Source: Rhodanobacteraceae bacterium
Lineage (GTDB): Bacteria; Pseudomonadota; Gammaproteobacteria; Xanthomonadales; SZUA-5
Assembly: GCA_016713135.1 (NCBI GenBank)
Contig: JADJPR010000017.1
Location: 82,920-146,919, forward strand
DNA length: 64,000 bases
Direction: 5' to 3'
How positions within the stretch are numbered: the first letter of the stretch is position 1; each line of letters begins with the position of its first letter. This document shows positions 29,851 to 37,757 of the stretch, one piece after another. The notes below the pieces were generated by a model that saw nothing but the letters and a program-made list of their open reading frames with translations, was not told where the DNA came from and did no database searches. The position numbers and the translations under genes were made by a program.

Positions 29851-30156
29851 ATGGCGAAGACTTCGATGGTGAATCGCGAGATCAAGCGCGAGAAGCTGGC
29901 CAAGCGCTACGGCGCCAAGCGCATCGAACTGAAGGCAGTCATTTCCAGTCTGACCGCCTCCTACGAAGAAAAGATGGAAGCGCAGGCCAAGCTGCAGAAG
30001 CTGCCGCGCGACTCCAGCCCCAGCCGTCAGCGCAACCGCTGCGCCCTGTCCGGCCGTCCTCGCGGCTACTACCGCAAGTTTGGTCTCGGCCGCAACAAGC
30101 TGCGTGAAGCAACCATGCGTGGCGACGTCCCTGGCCTGCGCAAGGCCAGCTGGTAA
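29851..30156 (+). CDS. rpsN: 30S ribosomal protein S14
   Basis: 30S head protein, 101 residues, the long zinc-independent form (no CxxC pairs; only one Cys in RNRCALSGRPRGYY). In E. coli the spc repressor S8 acts near rplE; the 26-base gaps on both sides were not traced for that site. It starts AKTSMVNREIKREKLAKRYG. Confidence 0.97.
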   Translation: MAKTSMVNREIKREKLAKRYGAKRIELKAVISSLTASYEEKMEAQAKLQKLPRDSSPSRQRNRCALSGRPRGYYRKFGLGRNKLREATMRGDVPGLRKASW

Positions 30157-30182
30157 GCACCCTAAAGAATCAGGTAATCGTC

Positions 30183-30581
30183 ATGAGCATGACCGATCCA
30201 ATTGCCGACATGTTGACGCGCATCCGCAATGCGCAGGCCATGGGCAAGCAGAATGTGCAGATGCCAGCCTCGCGGGTGAAGCTCGCGATCGCTGAACTGC
30301 TGAAAGCAGAAGGCTACGTCAAAGACGTGGCGACCGCCGAGACCGGCCCGGGCAAGAAGGTCCTGAGCGTCAAGCTCAAGTACTTCCAGGGCAAGCCGGT
30401 TATCGAGAAGCTGGAACGCGTGAGCCGTCCTGGCCTGCGCAAGTACCGCGGCAACGATGCCCTGCCGAGCGTGCTCGGTGGCCTGGGCATCGCCATCGTG
30501 TCGACGTCGAAGGGCCTGATGACCGACGCCAAGGCGCGTTCGGAAGGTCTCGGCGGCGAAGTCCTCTGCCTGGTCGCCTAA
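30183..30581 (+). CDS. rpsH: 30S ribosomal protein S8
   Basis: Central-domain 16S rRNA-binding protein and, in E. coli, the spc operon repressor; 132 residues (E. coli 130). It starts SMTDPIADMLTRIRNAQAM. The C-terminal block GGLGIAIVSTSKGLMTDAKA is highly conserved. Confidence 0.98.
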   Translation: MSMTDPIADMLTRIRNAQAMGKQNVQMPASRVKLAIAELLKAEGYVKDVATAETGPGKKVLSVKLKYFQGKPVIEKLERVSRPGLRKYRGNDALPSVLGGLGIAIVSTSKGLMTDAKARSEGLGGEVLCLVA

Positions 30582-30596
30582 GCGGGAGTAAGCACC

Positions 30597-31124
30597 ATGT
30601 CTCGAGTTGCGAAAAAGCCGATCGCGCTGCCGAAGGGCGTCGAAATGACGACCGCGGCGGGCTCGATCGCAATCAAGGGCCCGAAGGGCACGCTGTCCGT
30701 GGCCCAGCCGGCCGGCGTCAGCGTCTCGATCGAAGGCGCCAATGTTTCGATCCAGCCGGCCAGCCTGGCGAATGACGCGATGGCGGGCACGCTGCGCGCG
30801 TTGCTGGCGAACTGCGTCACCGGTGTGGCCACGGGCTACGAGCGCAAGCTGGAACTGGTCGGCGTCGGTTACCGCGCCGCGATGGCCGGCAGCGACCTGA
30901 ACCTGACGCTCGGGTTTTCGCACCCGGTGCTGTTCAAGGTTCCGGAGGGCGTGACCGTCTCCACGCCGTCGCAGACGGAAATCCTGATAAAGGGCGCCGA
31001 CAAGCAGGCGGTCGGTCAGGTTGCCGCCAAGATTCGCGCGTTCCGTCCGCCCGAACCCTACAAGGGCAAGGGTGTGCGCTACAGCGGCGAAAAGATCACG
31101 CTGAAGGAAGCGAAGAAGGCCTAA
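30597..31124 (+). CDS. rplF: 50S ribosomal protein L6
   Basis: Protein near the sarcin-ricin loop, 175 residues (E. coli 177), made of two related domains. The signature PEPYKGKGVRYSGEKI is near the C-terminus, and VGYRAAMAGSDLNLTLGFSHP is conserved. It lies 15 bases after rpsH and 41 before rplR. Confidence 0.98.
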   Translation: MSRVAKKPIALPKGVEMTTAAGSIAIKGPKGTLSVAQPAGVSVSIEGANVSIQPASLANDAMAGTLRALLANCVTGVATGYERKLELVGVGYRAAMAGSDLNLTLGFSHPVLFKVPEGVTVSTPSQTEILIKGADKQAVGQVAAKIRAFRPPEPYKGKGVRYSGEKITLKEAKKA

Positions 31125-31165
31125 GGCCCTTCCCGCCCTTTCACAAAGCAAGGACATCGATAGTC

Positions 31166-31528
31166 ATGGCGAAAGTGGACAAGAAAGAAGCGCGACTGCG
31201 CCGAGCGCAGTCGACACGGCATCGGATTCGGGAACTGCAGGTTCCGCGGCTGACCGTCTACCGCACGGGGCAGCACATCTATGCCCAGGTGTTCGCGGCT
31301 GGCGGCTTTGGTGTGGTCGCTGCGGCGTCCACCGTCCAGAAGGACGTGCGCGAAGGCCTCACCGGCACCAAGAACAAGTCTGCGGCGTCCGCCGTGGGCC
31401 GTGCGATCGCGAAGCTGGCGCTCGCCGCCGGCGTCGATCGCGTCGCCTTCGACCGTTCCGGCTTCAAGTATCACGGGCGGATCCAGGCTCTGGCCGATGC
31501 CGCCCGCGAGGGTGGTCTCCAGTTCTGA
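31166..31528 (+). CDS. rplR: 50S ribosomal protein L18
   Basis: 5S rRNA-binding protein, 120 residues (E. coli 117). The basic N-terminus KKEARLRRAQSTRHRIRELQ and the C-terminal FDRSGFKYHGRIQALADAAR are typical. It is flanked by 41- and 42-base gaps, the longest inside the spc group, without visible hairpins. Confidence 0.98.
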   Translation: MAKVDKKEARLRRAQSTRHRIRELQVPRLTVYRTGQHIYAQVFAAGGFGVVAAASTVQKDVREGLTGTKNKSAASAVGRAIAKLALAAGVDRVAFDRSGFKYHGRIQALADAAREGGLQF

Positions 31529-31570
31529 GGTCGGCCCCGCCGCACCCTCGTCCATATTCAGGTGAGTAGC

Positions 31571-32089
31571 ATGGCAAACGATAACGACAGCAGCGATGGC
31601 CTGCTGGAAAAGCTGGTAGCGGTCAACCGCGTGGCCAAGGTCGTCAAGGGTGGCCGTCAGTTCGGTTTCACCGCGCTGACCGTGGTCGGCGATGGCAACG
31701 GTCGCGTAGGCATCGGTTACGGCAAGGCGCGTGAAGTGCCGGCCGCGATCTCCAAGGCGATGGATCGCGCGCGTCGCAACATGGTCAAGGTGAGCCTGAA
31801 CAACGGTACTCTCTGGTATGCGACGCAGGGTGCCCACGGTGCTGCCAAGGTGTACATGCAGCCCGCCTCCGAAGGTACTGGCGTGATCGCCGGCGGTGCC
31901 ATGCGCGCCGTGTTCGAGGTGGTCGGCATCCAGAACGTGCTGGCCAAGGCCTTCGGCTCGCGCAACCCGATCAACCTGGTCCGCGCAACGGTCAAGGGTC
32001 TGGCTCGTATGGCGGCGCCGGGCGACTACGCGGCCAAGCGCGGCAAGCGTCTCGAAGAACTGACGGGGAAGTCCAATGAGCAGCGATAA
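31571..32089 (+). CDS. rpsE: 30S ribosomal protein S5
   Basis: Translational-accuracy protein, 172 residues (E. coli 167). The ATG at 31571 gives a short acidic head and then LLEKLVAVNRVAKVVKGG. The spectinomycin loop (VVKGGRQFGFTALTVVGDG in part) looks wild type. The last 14 bases overlap the start of rpmD. Confidence 0.97.
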   Translation: MANDNDSSDGLLEKLVAVNRVAKVVKGGRQFGFTALTVVGDGNGRVGIGYGKAREVPAAISKAMDRARRNMVKVSLNNGTLWYATQGAHGAAKVYMQPASEGTGVIAGGAMRAVFEVVGIQNVLAKAFGSRNPINLVRATVKGLARMAAPGDYAAKRGKRLEELTGKSNEQR

Positions 32090-32270
32090 CGCCAGCGCTA
32101 CTGTGCGCGTCAAGCTCGTCCGCAGCCCGAACAGCACGCCGGCCAACCACCGCCTGTGCGTCAAGGCCCTCGGCCTGAAGCGCATGCATCAGGTCGTGGA
32201 GCTGAAGGACAGCCCGAGCGTTCGTGGCCTGATCAACAAGGTCAACTATCTGGTCCGTGTCGAAGGCTGA
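32076..32270 (+). CDS. rpmD: 50S ribosomal protein L30
   Basis: Small 50S protein, 64 residues (E. coli 59). VKLVRSPNSTPANHRLCVKA and LGLKRMHQVVELKDSPSVRG, given in part, are family features. It overlaps rpsE by 14 bases, which implies coupled translation, and its Shine-Dalgarno (GGGGAAG) lies inside rpsE. Confidence 0.97.
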   Translation: MSSDNASATVRVKLVRSPNSTPANHRLCVKALGLKRMHQVVELKDSPSVRGLINKVNYLVRVEG

Positions 32271-32297
32271 GCCTGACGACCGAGTGGGAGTAGCATC

Positions 32298-32732
32298 GTG
32301 AGACTGAATACGATCAAGCCGGCCGAGGGCAGCAAGAAGGAAGCCCGTCGCGTCGGTCGTGGCATTGGCTCGACCCTGGGCAAGACCTGCGGCCGCGGCC
32401 ACAAGGGTTCGTACGCGCGCACCGGCAAGGGCAAGATCAAGCCGGGCTTCGAAGGCGGCCAGATGCCGCTGCAGCGCCGCCTCCCGAAAGTGGGTTTCCG
32501 TTCCAAGATCAAGGCGTCCGTTGGTGAGGTCTTCCTCTACCAGTTGGCCCAGGTCAAGGGCGACGTGATCGACTTGGCCGCGCTGAAGGCTGCGGACTTG
32601 GTGGGCGTTGACATCAAGCGAGTCAAGCTGGTCAAGCAGGGCGACGTCGGTCGCGCGCTGACCGTGCGTGGCATCGGCTGCACCGAAGGTGCCAAGGCAG
32701 CGATCCTCGCCGCCGGCGGATCGGTGGAGTAA
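32298..32732 (+). CDS. rplO: 50S ribosomal protein L15
   Basis: Late-assembly protein, 144 residues as in E. coli. GTG start at 32298 after GGGAGTAGCATC. The glycine-rich N-terminal arm RRVGRGIGSTLGKTCGRGHKG is typical, followed by a globular domain. secY starts six bases after the stop. Confidence 0.97.
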   Translation: MRLNTIKPAEGSKKEARRVGRGIGSTLGKTCGRGHKGSYARTGKGKIKPGFEGGQMPLQRRLPKVGFRSKIKASVGEVFLYQLAQVKGDVIDLAALKAADLVGVDIKRVKLVKQGDVGRALTVRGIGCTEGAKAAILAAGGSVE

Positions 32733-32738
32733 AGCCCC

Positions 32739-34085
32739 TTGGCCAACGCGTCGACCAGTGCGGGTAACGCGCTCGGCAAGCTCGGTCACCTGTCCGAGCT
32801 GCGCCAGCGTCTGCTGTTCGTCTTGGGTGCGCTGATCGTCTTCCGCGCCGGCAGCTTCATCCCGGTGCCCGGGGTCAATCCGGAAGCGATGCTGCAGCTG
32901 ATGGAATCTCAGCGCGGCACGATCATCGACGTGTTCAACATGTTTTCGGGTGGCGCCCTTGAGCGCTTCTCGATCCTCGCGCTCGGCGTCATGCCGTACA
33001 TCTCGGCATCGATCGTGGTGCAGATCCTTGGCACCGCCTTGCCCTCGCTGCAGGCTTTGAAAAAGGAAGGCGAGGCGGGTCGTCGCACGCTGACCAAGTA
33101 CACCCGCTGGGGAACCTTGGGACTGTCGATCTTCCAGGGTTTCGGTGTGGCTTACGCGCTGCAGCAGCAGGGCGGTAGCGTGGTGATCTCGCCGGGTATC
33201 GGCTTCCTCGTGACTGCGGTGATCAGCCTGACGGCTGGAACGATGTACCTGATGTGGCTGGGCGAACAGGTCACTGAACGCGGTATCGGCAACGGTATCT
33301 CGATCCTGATCTTCGCCGGTATTGTCGCGGGCTTCCCGGGGGCGATCGCCACCACGCTGGAACTCGCCAGCACCGGTCAGTTGCAGTTCCTGTCGATCAT
33401 CCTGGTGCTCGCCATCGTGGTCGTGGTGACGGCCTTCGTGGTGTTCATGGAACGCGCCCAGCGGCGCATCACCGTGAACTACGCGCGGCGCATGTCCGGT
33501 CGCCAGGCGTACCAGAACCAGTCGTCGCACCTGCCGCTCAAGCTCAACATGTCGGGCGTGATCCCGCCGATTTTTGCCTCAAGCCTGATCCTGTTCCCGG
33601 CCACCGCCGCGACCTGGTTCGGCACCGGTGAGGGTACTCGCTGGCTGCAGCGCTTGGCGGCGATGCTCGGTCCGGAACAGCCGCTGCACATGTTGCTGTA
33701 CGACGGTCTGATCTTCTTCTTCGCCTTCTTCTATACCGCGCTGGTGTTCAACGCGCAGGAGACTGCCGACAACCTGAAGAAGTCAGGTGCGCTGATCCCC
33801 GGCATCCGCCCGGGCAAGGCGACGGCGGACTACATCGACGGTGTGCTGACCCGTTTGACGGCCGTTGGCGCGCTGTACCTGGTCGCAGTCTGCCTGCTGC
33901 CGGAATTCATGCGCATCTACTTCGATGTGCCGTTCTATTTCGGCGGCACTTCGTTGCTGATCGTGGTCGTGGTGGTGATGGACTTCATGGCGCAGATCCA
34001 GGCGCACCTGATGTCGCACCAGTACGACAGCCTTTTGAAGAAGGCGAACCTGAAGAATGTCGGGCGTGGTGGCTTGCTGAAGTAA
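32739..34085 (+). CDS. secY: Preprotein translocase subunit SecY
   Basis: Channel subunit of the Sec translocon, 448 residues (E. coli 443) with ten membrane segments. It starts ASTSAGNALGKLGHLSELRQ (in part) and includes the conserved cytoplasmic loop FMERAQRRITVNYARR and IPGIRPGKATADYID. The start is TTG at 32739, six bases after rplO, with no ATG or GTG closer to the conserved N-terminus. rpmJ, often next in gammaproteobacteria, is absent from the following 103 bases. Confidence 0.96.
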   Translation: MANASTSAGNALGKLGHLSELRQRLLFVLGALIVFRAGSFIPVPGVNPEAMLQLMESQRGTIIDVFNMFSGGALERFSILALGVMPYISASIVVQILGTALPSLQALKKEGEAGRRTLTKYTRWGTLGLSIFQGFGVAYALQQQGGSVVISPGIGFLVTAVISLTAGTMYLMWLGEQVTERGIGNGISILIFAGIVAGFPGAIATTLELASTGQLQFLSIILVLAIVVVVTAFVVFMERAQRRITVNYARRMSGRQAYQNQSSHLPLKLNMSGVIPPIFASSLILFPATAATWFGTGEGTRWLQRLAAMLGPEQPLHMLLYDGLIFFFAFFYTALVFNAQETADNLKKSGALIPGIRPGKATADYIDGVLTRLTAVGALYLVAVCLLPEFMRIYFDVPFYFGGTSLLIVVVVVMDFMAQIQAHLMSHQYDSLLKKANLKNVGRGGLLK

Positions 34086-34116
34086 AGCTGTCCGGTTCGC
34101 CTGGAACTGAAGACGT

Positions 34117-34147
34117 TTGCGCAAAACGGTATGGAACCTGCTACTAT
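34117..34147 (+). promoter_or_regulatory. Candidate alpha operon promoter
   Basis: TACTAT at 34142-34147 is a good -10. TTGCGC at 34117-34122 is the nearest -35 but at a long 19-base spacing, so the assignment is weak. It would start transcription about 35 bases before rpsM. The whole 103-base gap between secY and rpsM contains no L36 gene. Confidence 0.4.
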
Positions 34148-34188
34148 AGGCGGTTCCACCAGTCGCGCTCTTGGAGTGGAGAGTACTC

Positions 34189-34545
34189 ATGGCACGTATC
34201 GCGGGTGTCAACATCCCGGTCAACAAGCATGCGTGGATCGGCTTGACCAGCATCTACGGCGTCGGTCGCAGCAGCGCGCGCAAGATCTGCGCTTCCGCTG
34301 GTGTGGAGCCGACCACCAAGGTCAAGAGCCTCACCGAGGCTGAGGTCGAGCGCCTGCGTGCCGAAGTCGGCAAGTTCACGGTCGAAGGTGACCTCCGTCG
34401 CGAAGTCGCGATGAGCGTCAAGCGCCTGATCGACCTGGGCTGCTACCGCGGCCTGCGTCACCGCAAGGGCCTGCCGATCCGCGGTCAGCGCACGCGTACC
34501 AATGCGCGCACCCGCAAGGGCCCGCGCAAGCAGATCAAGAAGTAA
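34189..34545 (+). CDS. rpsM: 30S ribosomal protein S13
   Basis: 30S head protein contacting the P-site tRNA and the L5 bridge; 118 residues as in E. coli. The ATG at 34189 follows GGAGTGGAGAG and gives ARIAGVNIPVNKHAWIGLTS. The C-terminal tail GLPIRGQRTRTNARTRKGPR is conserved. It is first in the alpha group. Confidence 0.98.
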   Translation: MARIAGVNIPVNKHAWIGLTSIYGVGRSSARKICASAGVEPTTKVKSLTEAEVERLRAEVGKFTVEGDLRREVAMSVKRLIDLGCYRGLRHRKGLPIRGQRTRTNARTRKGPRKQIKK

Positions 34546-34568
34546 GCACTTAATTCCGGAATCAGAAA

Positions 34569-34967
34569 ATGAGCAAGGCGGCTGCCGCGGCCGGTAAGGC
34601 CAAGAAGAAGATCAAGCGTTCCGTCTCCGACGGCATCGCGCATGTCCAGGCTTCGTTCAACAACACGGTGATCACGATCACCGATCGCCAGGGCAATGCA
34701 CTGAGCTGGGCGACCTCGGGTGGCGCTGGCTTCCGCGGCTCGCGCAAGAGCACGCCCTTCGCTGCGCAGGTCGCGGCTGAGAAAGCCGGGCGCGTCGCGC
34801 TGGAATACGGCGTCAAGGCGCTGGAAGTGCGTATCAAGGGCCCCGGCCCGGGCCGCGAGTCAGCCGTGCGCGCGCTCAATGCGCTCGGCCTCAAGGTCAC
34901 CAACATTCTGGACGTCACGCCGATTCCGCATAACGGCTGCCGTCCGCCGAAGCGCCGTCGCGTGTAA
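34569..34967 (+). CDS. rpsK: 30S ribosomal protein S11
   Basis: Platform protein, 132 residues (E. coli 129). HVQASFNNTVITITDRQGNA and the C-terminal DVTPIPHNGCRPPKRRRV are universal. It lies 23 bases after rpsM and 18 before rpsD. Confidence 0.98.
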   Translation: MSKAAAAAGKAKKKIKRSVSDGIAHVQASFNNTVITITDRQGNALSWATSGGAGFRGSRKSTPFAAQVAAEKAGRVALEYGVKALEVRIKGPGPGRESAVRALNALGLKVTNILDVTPIPHNGCRPPKRRRV

Positions 34968-34985
34968 TCAAGGAGGATTGACGTC

Positions 34986-35612
34986 ATGGCACGCTATATT
35001 GGTCCCACTTGCAAGCTCGCCCGTCGCGAAGGAACGGATCTGTTCCTGAAGAGCCCGGCGCGCCCGATCGACAAAAAGTGCAAGATCGAGCAGAAGCCCG
35101 GTCAGCACGGCGCGGCGAAGAAGGCGAAGAACTCCGACTACTCGCTGCAGCTGCGCGAGAAGCAGAAGGTCAAGCGTATGTACGGCGTGCTCGAGCGCCA
35201 GTTCCGCCGCTATTACGCGGAGGCCAGCCGCCGCCGTGGTGCGACCGGCGAGAACCTGCTGCAGATCCTCGAGTCGCGTCTGGACAACATCGTGTATCGC
35301 ATGGGCTTCGCGGTGACGCGCGCCCAGGGTCGCCAGCTGGTGGCCCATCGCGCGATCAAGGTCAATGGCCGCATCGTCAACCTGCCGTCCTACCAGGTCA
35401 AGGTGGGCGACGTGGTGGCGCTGGCCGACCGCGCGAAGGACCAGCTGCGCGTGAAGGAAGCGCTGACGCTGAGCCAGGAAATGGACCTGGCGCCGAACTG
35501 GGTGGAACTCGATTCCGCCAAGTCGCAGGGCGTGTTCAAGCAGCTTCCGGATCGCAGCGATCTGTCCGCCGACATCAATGAGAATTTGATCGTCGAGCTC
35601 TACTCCAAGTAA
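34986..35612 (+). CDS. rpsD: 30S ribosomal protein S4
   Basis: 16S rRNA-binding assembly initiator and, in E. coli, the alpha operon repressor; 208 residues (E. coli 206). It starts ARYIGPTCKLARREGTDLF and is the zinc-free type. The S4 RNA-binding motif is at about 97-160 (LESRLDNIVYRMGFAVTRAQ). AGGAGG lies upstream of the ATG. Confidence 0.98.
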   Translation: MARYIGPTCKLARREGTDLFLKSPARPIDKKCKIEQKPGQHGAAKKAKNSDYSLQLREKQKVKRMYGVLERQFRRYYAEASRRRGATGENLLQILESRLDNIVYRMGFAVTRAQGRQLVAHRAIKVNGRIVNLPSYQVKVGDVVALADRAKDQLRVKEALTLSQEMDLAPNWVELDSAKSQGVFKQLPDRSDLSADINENLIVELYSK

Positions 35613-35629
35613 TTCCAGGAAGGTTTGAC

Positions 35630-36625
35630 ATGACGTCTGCAACCAGCTTGCTGCGTCCCCATAATCTGGTGGTCGAGAATGCCGGCGAACGGCGCGCGCG
35701 AGTCGTGCTCGAGCCGCTGGAGCGGGGATTCGGCCACACCTTGGGCAACGCGCTGCGTCGTGTGCTGCTGTCGTCGATTCCGGGTGCTGCCATCACCGAA
35801 GTCGAGATCGATGGCGTGCTGCACGAGTACAGCACCATCGAGGGTGTGCAGGAGGATGTCGTCGAGATCCTGCTCAACCTCAAGGATGTCGCGGTTCGCC
35901 TGCACAATGTCGAGCAGACCACGGTTCACCTGTCCCGCAAGGGACGTGGCCCCGTGACTGCCGGCGACATCACCACCGACCACAACGTCGAGATCGTCAA
36001 TCCGGATCTGCTGATCTGCACGCTGACCAAGGACGTCTCGTTGTCGATGCGCCTGAAGATTGCGCGCGGCGTCGGCTACGAGGCTGCCAGCAGCCGTCGC
36101 ATGCCGGAAGACGAGGCGCGCCCGATCGGTCGTCTCCAGATCGACGCGACCTACTCGCCGATTCGCCGGGTTGCCTACGCGGTCGAGAGCGCGCGCGTCG
36201 AGCAGCGCACCGACCTCGACAAGCTGGTGCTGGACGTCGAGACCGATGGCACTGTGGATGCTGTCGACGCGGTCAAGCAGGCTGCGGGAATCCTGGTCGA
36301 TCAGCTCGGCGCCTTCGTCGATGTGAGTCGTCGTACCGAGGAGCGCCCGGTGGCCGGTCGCGCCGAGGTGGATCCGATCCTGCTGCGTCCGATCGACGAT
36401 CTGGAGCTGACTGTTCGCTCGGCCAACTGCCTGAAGGCGGAGAGCATCTACTACATCGGTGATCTGATCCAGCGCACCGAAGTGGAGCTGCTCAAGACCC
36501 CGAATCTCGGCAAGAAGTCGCTCACCGAAATCAAGGATGTGCTCGCCGCGCGCGGTTTGTCGCTCGGCATGAAGCTCGAGAACTGGCCGCCGCCGGGCCT
36601 GGCTACCAGCGGCTTTGGCGGTTGA
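35630..36625 (+). CDS. rpoA: DNA-directed RNA polymerase subunit alpha
   Basis: Assembly platform of RNA polymerase, 331 residues (E. coli 329). The N-terminal dimerisation domain includes LEPLERGFGHTLGNALRRVL. The C-terminal domain has RSANCLKAESIYYIGDL, whose first Arg corresponds to E. coli R265 used for UP-element contact. It lies 17 bases after rpsD and 15 before rplQ. Confidence 0.98.
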   Translation: MTSATSLLRPHNLVVENAGERRARVVLEPLERGFGHTLGNALRRVLLSSIPGAAITEVEIDGVLHEYSTIEGVQEDVVEILLNLKDVAVRLHNVEQTTVHLSRKGRGPVTAGDITTDHNVEIVNPDLLICTLTKDVSLSMRLKIARGVGYEAASSRRMPEDEARPIGRLQIDATYSPIRRVAYAVESARVEQRTDLDKLVLDVETDGTVDAVDAVKQAAGILVDQLGAFVDVSRRTEERPVAGRAEVDPILLRPIDDLELTVRSANCLKAESIYYIGDLIQRTEVELLKTPNLGKKSLTEIKDVLAARGLSLGMKLENWPPPGLATSGFGG

Positions 36626-36640
36626 TAAGGAGAATCTGCC

Positions 36641-37033
36641 ATGCGTCATCGTAATTCCGGCCGCGCGTTCGCGCGCACCAGCTCGCACCGCCAGGCCATG
36701 TTCCGCAACATGACCAACGCGCTGTTTCAGCACGAGCTGATCAAGACCACGCTGCCCAAGGCGAAGGAACTGCGCAAGTTCGCCGAGCCGCTGCTGACCC
36801 TGGCCAAGGTCGAGGGCGTCAGCAATCGCCGCCTGGCGTTCAGCCGCCTGCGTGACAAGGCGATCGTCGGCAAGCTGTTCGTTGAACTCGGCCCGCGCTA
36901 TCGCTCGCGTCCCGGCGGCTACCTGCGCATCCTGAAGTGCGGCTTCCGCGCCGGCGACAATGCGCCGATGGCGTATGTCGAACTGGTGGATCGCCCGCAA
37001 AAGGCTGCCGCGGAAGCTGCCGTCGAAGCCTGA
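36641..37033 (+). CDS. rplQ: 50S ribosomal protein L17
   Basis: Protein near the tunnel exit, 130 residues (E. coli 127). It starts RHRNSGRAFARTSSHRQAMF, and the C-terminal RPGGYLRILKCGFRAGDNAP block is conserved. It is the last gene of the array; a clear terminator follows 24 bases after the stop. Confidence 0.98.
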   Translation: MRHRNSGRAFARTSSHRQAMFRNMTNALFQHELIKTTLPKAKELRKFAEPLLTLAKVEGVSNRRLAFSRLRDKAIVGKLFVELGPRYRSRPGGYLRILKCGFRAGDNAPMAYVELVDRPQKAAAEAAVEA

Positions 37034-37056
37034 GCCGGTTCGACTGTCGTGGATTG

Positions 37057-37084
37057 AAAAGGCCGCCTCCGGGCGGCCTTTTTG
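37057..37084 (+). terminator. Rho-independent terminator of the ribosomal array
   Basis: The stem GGCCGCC / GGCGGCC with loop TCCG is preceded by GAAAA and followed by TTTTT. It is the strongest intrinsic terminator in the window and closes the rpsJ-to-rplQ region. Confidence 0.92.
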
Positions 37085-37210
37085 CGTTGCAGCATTCGAC
37101 GTCTTTCGGGTTACACTCGAACGCTCGTCGGTGTCGACCGGCGCTGGTATGCGAAACCAATCGCGTTTCCGGTGGTCCGAGTCAGGTCAATCGACTGCGA
37201 GGAAACTGCA

Positions 37211-37732
37211 ATGCTCGGACTGGACAAATTCAACGCGCGGCAGATCTATGGCGCACTGACGCTGGTGTGCGTTGCGCTGCTTGGCTATGCGTTTTATGCC
37301 GAGCACGTGCTTGGGCTGGTGCCCTGTCCGCTTTGCATGTTCCAGCGCGCGGCGGTGATTGCTTTTGCGGTGGTTTGCCTGCTGGGCGCGCTGCATGGGC
37401 CCCGCGGCTGGGGAATTCGCGTCTATGCAGGGCTCGGGATCGTCGTGACCGGGCTTGGCGCGGCCATCGCGGGCCGGCATGTCTGGTTGCAGTCGCTGCC
37501 CAAGGACCAGTTGCCGTCGTGCGCGCCGCCGATGGATTACATGTGGAACAACCTGCCCTTCGGCAACATGCTGAAGACCGTGATGATGACCTCGGGGGAA
37601 TGCGCCAACATCGATTGGACCCTCCTGGGCTTCAGCATGCCGGCCTGGACGTTCGCATTTTTCGTATTGATGGCCGTGGCCATGATCGTGCTGGTGCTGT
37701 TTCCGCCAGTGCGTGGAACCGCGGCGCGCTGA
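37211..37732 (+). CDS. dsbB: Disulfide bond formation protein DsbB
   Basis: Inner-membrane quinone reductase that reoxidises periplasmic DsbA. With the ATG at 37211 it has 173 residues (E. coli 176) and four membrane segments. The first periplasmic cysteine pair is in LVPCPLCMFQR; the second pair is C100-type in LPSCAPP and the Cys in SGECANIDW. An upstream in-frame opening that overlaps the terminator is not part of the gene. It appears to be a monocistronic unit before the DAHP synthase gene. Confidence 0.95.
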   Translation: MLGLDKFNARQIYGALTLVCVALLGYAFYAEHVLGLVPCPLCMFQRAAVIAFAVVCLLGALHGPRGWGIRVYAGLGIVVTGLGAAIAGRHVWLQSLPKDQLPSCAPPMDYMWNNLPFGNMLKTVMMTSGECANIDWTLLGFSMPAWTFAFFVLMAVAMIVLVLFPPVRGTAAR

Positions 37733-37757
37733 GGCGCGCCAAACCAGGGGTCGAACC

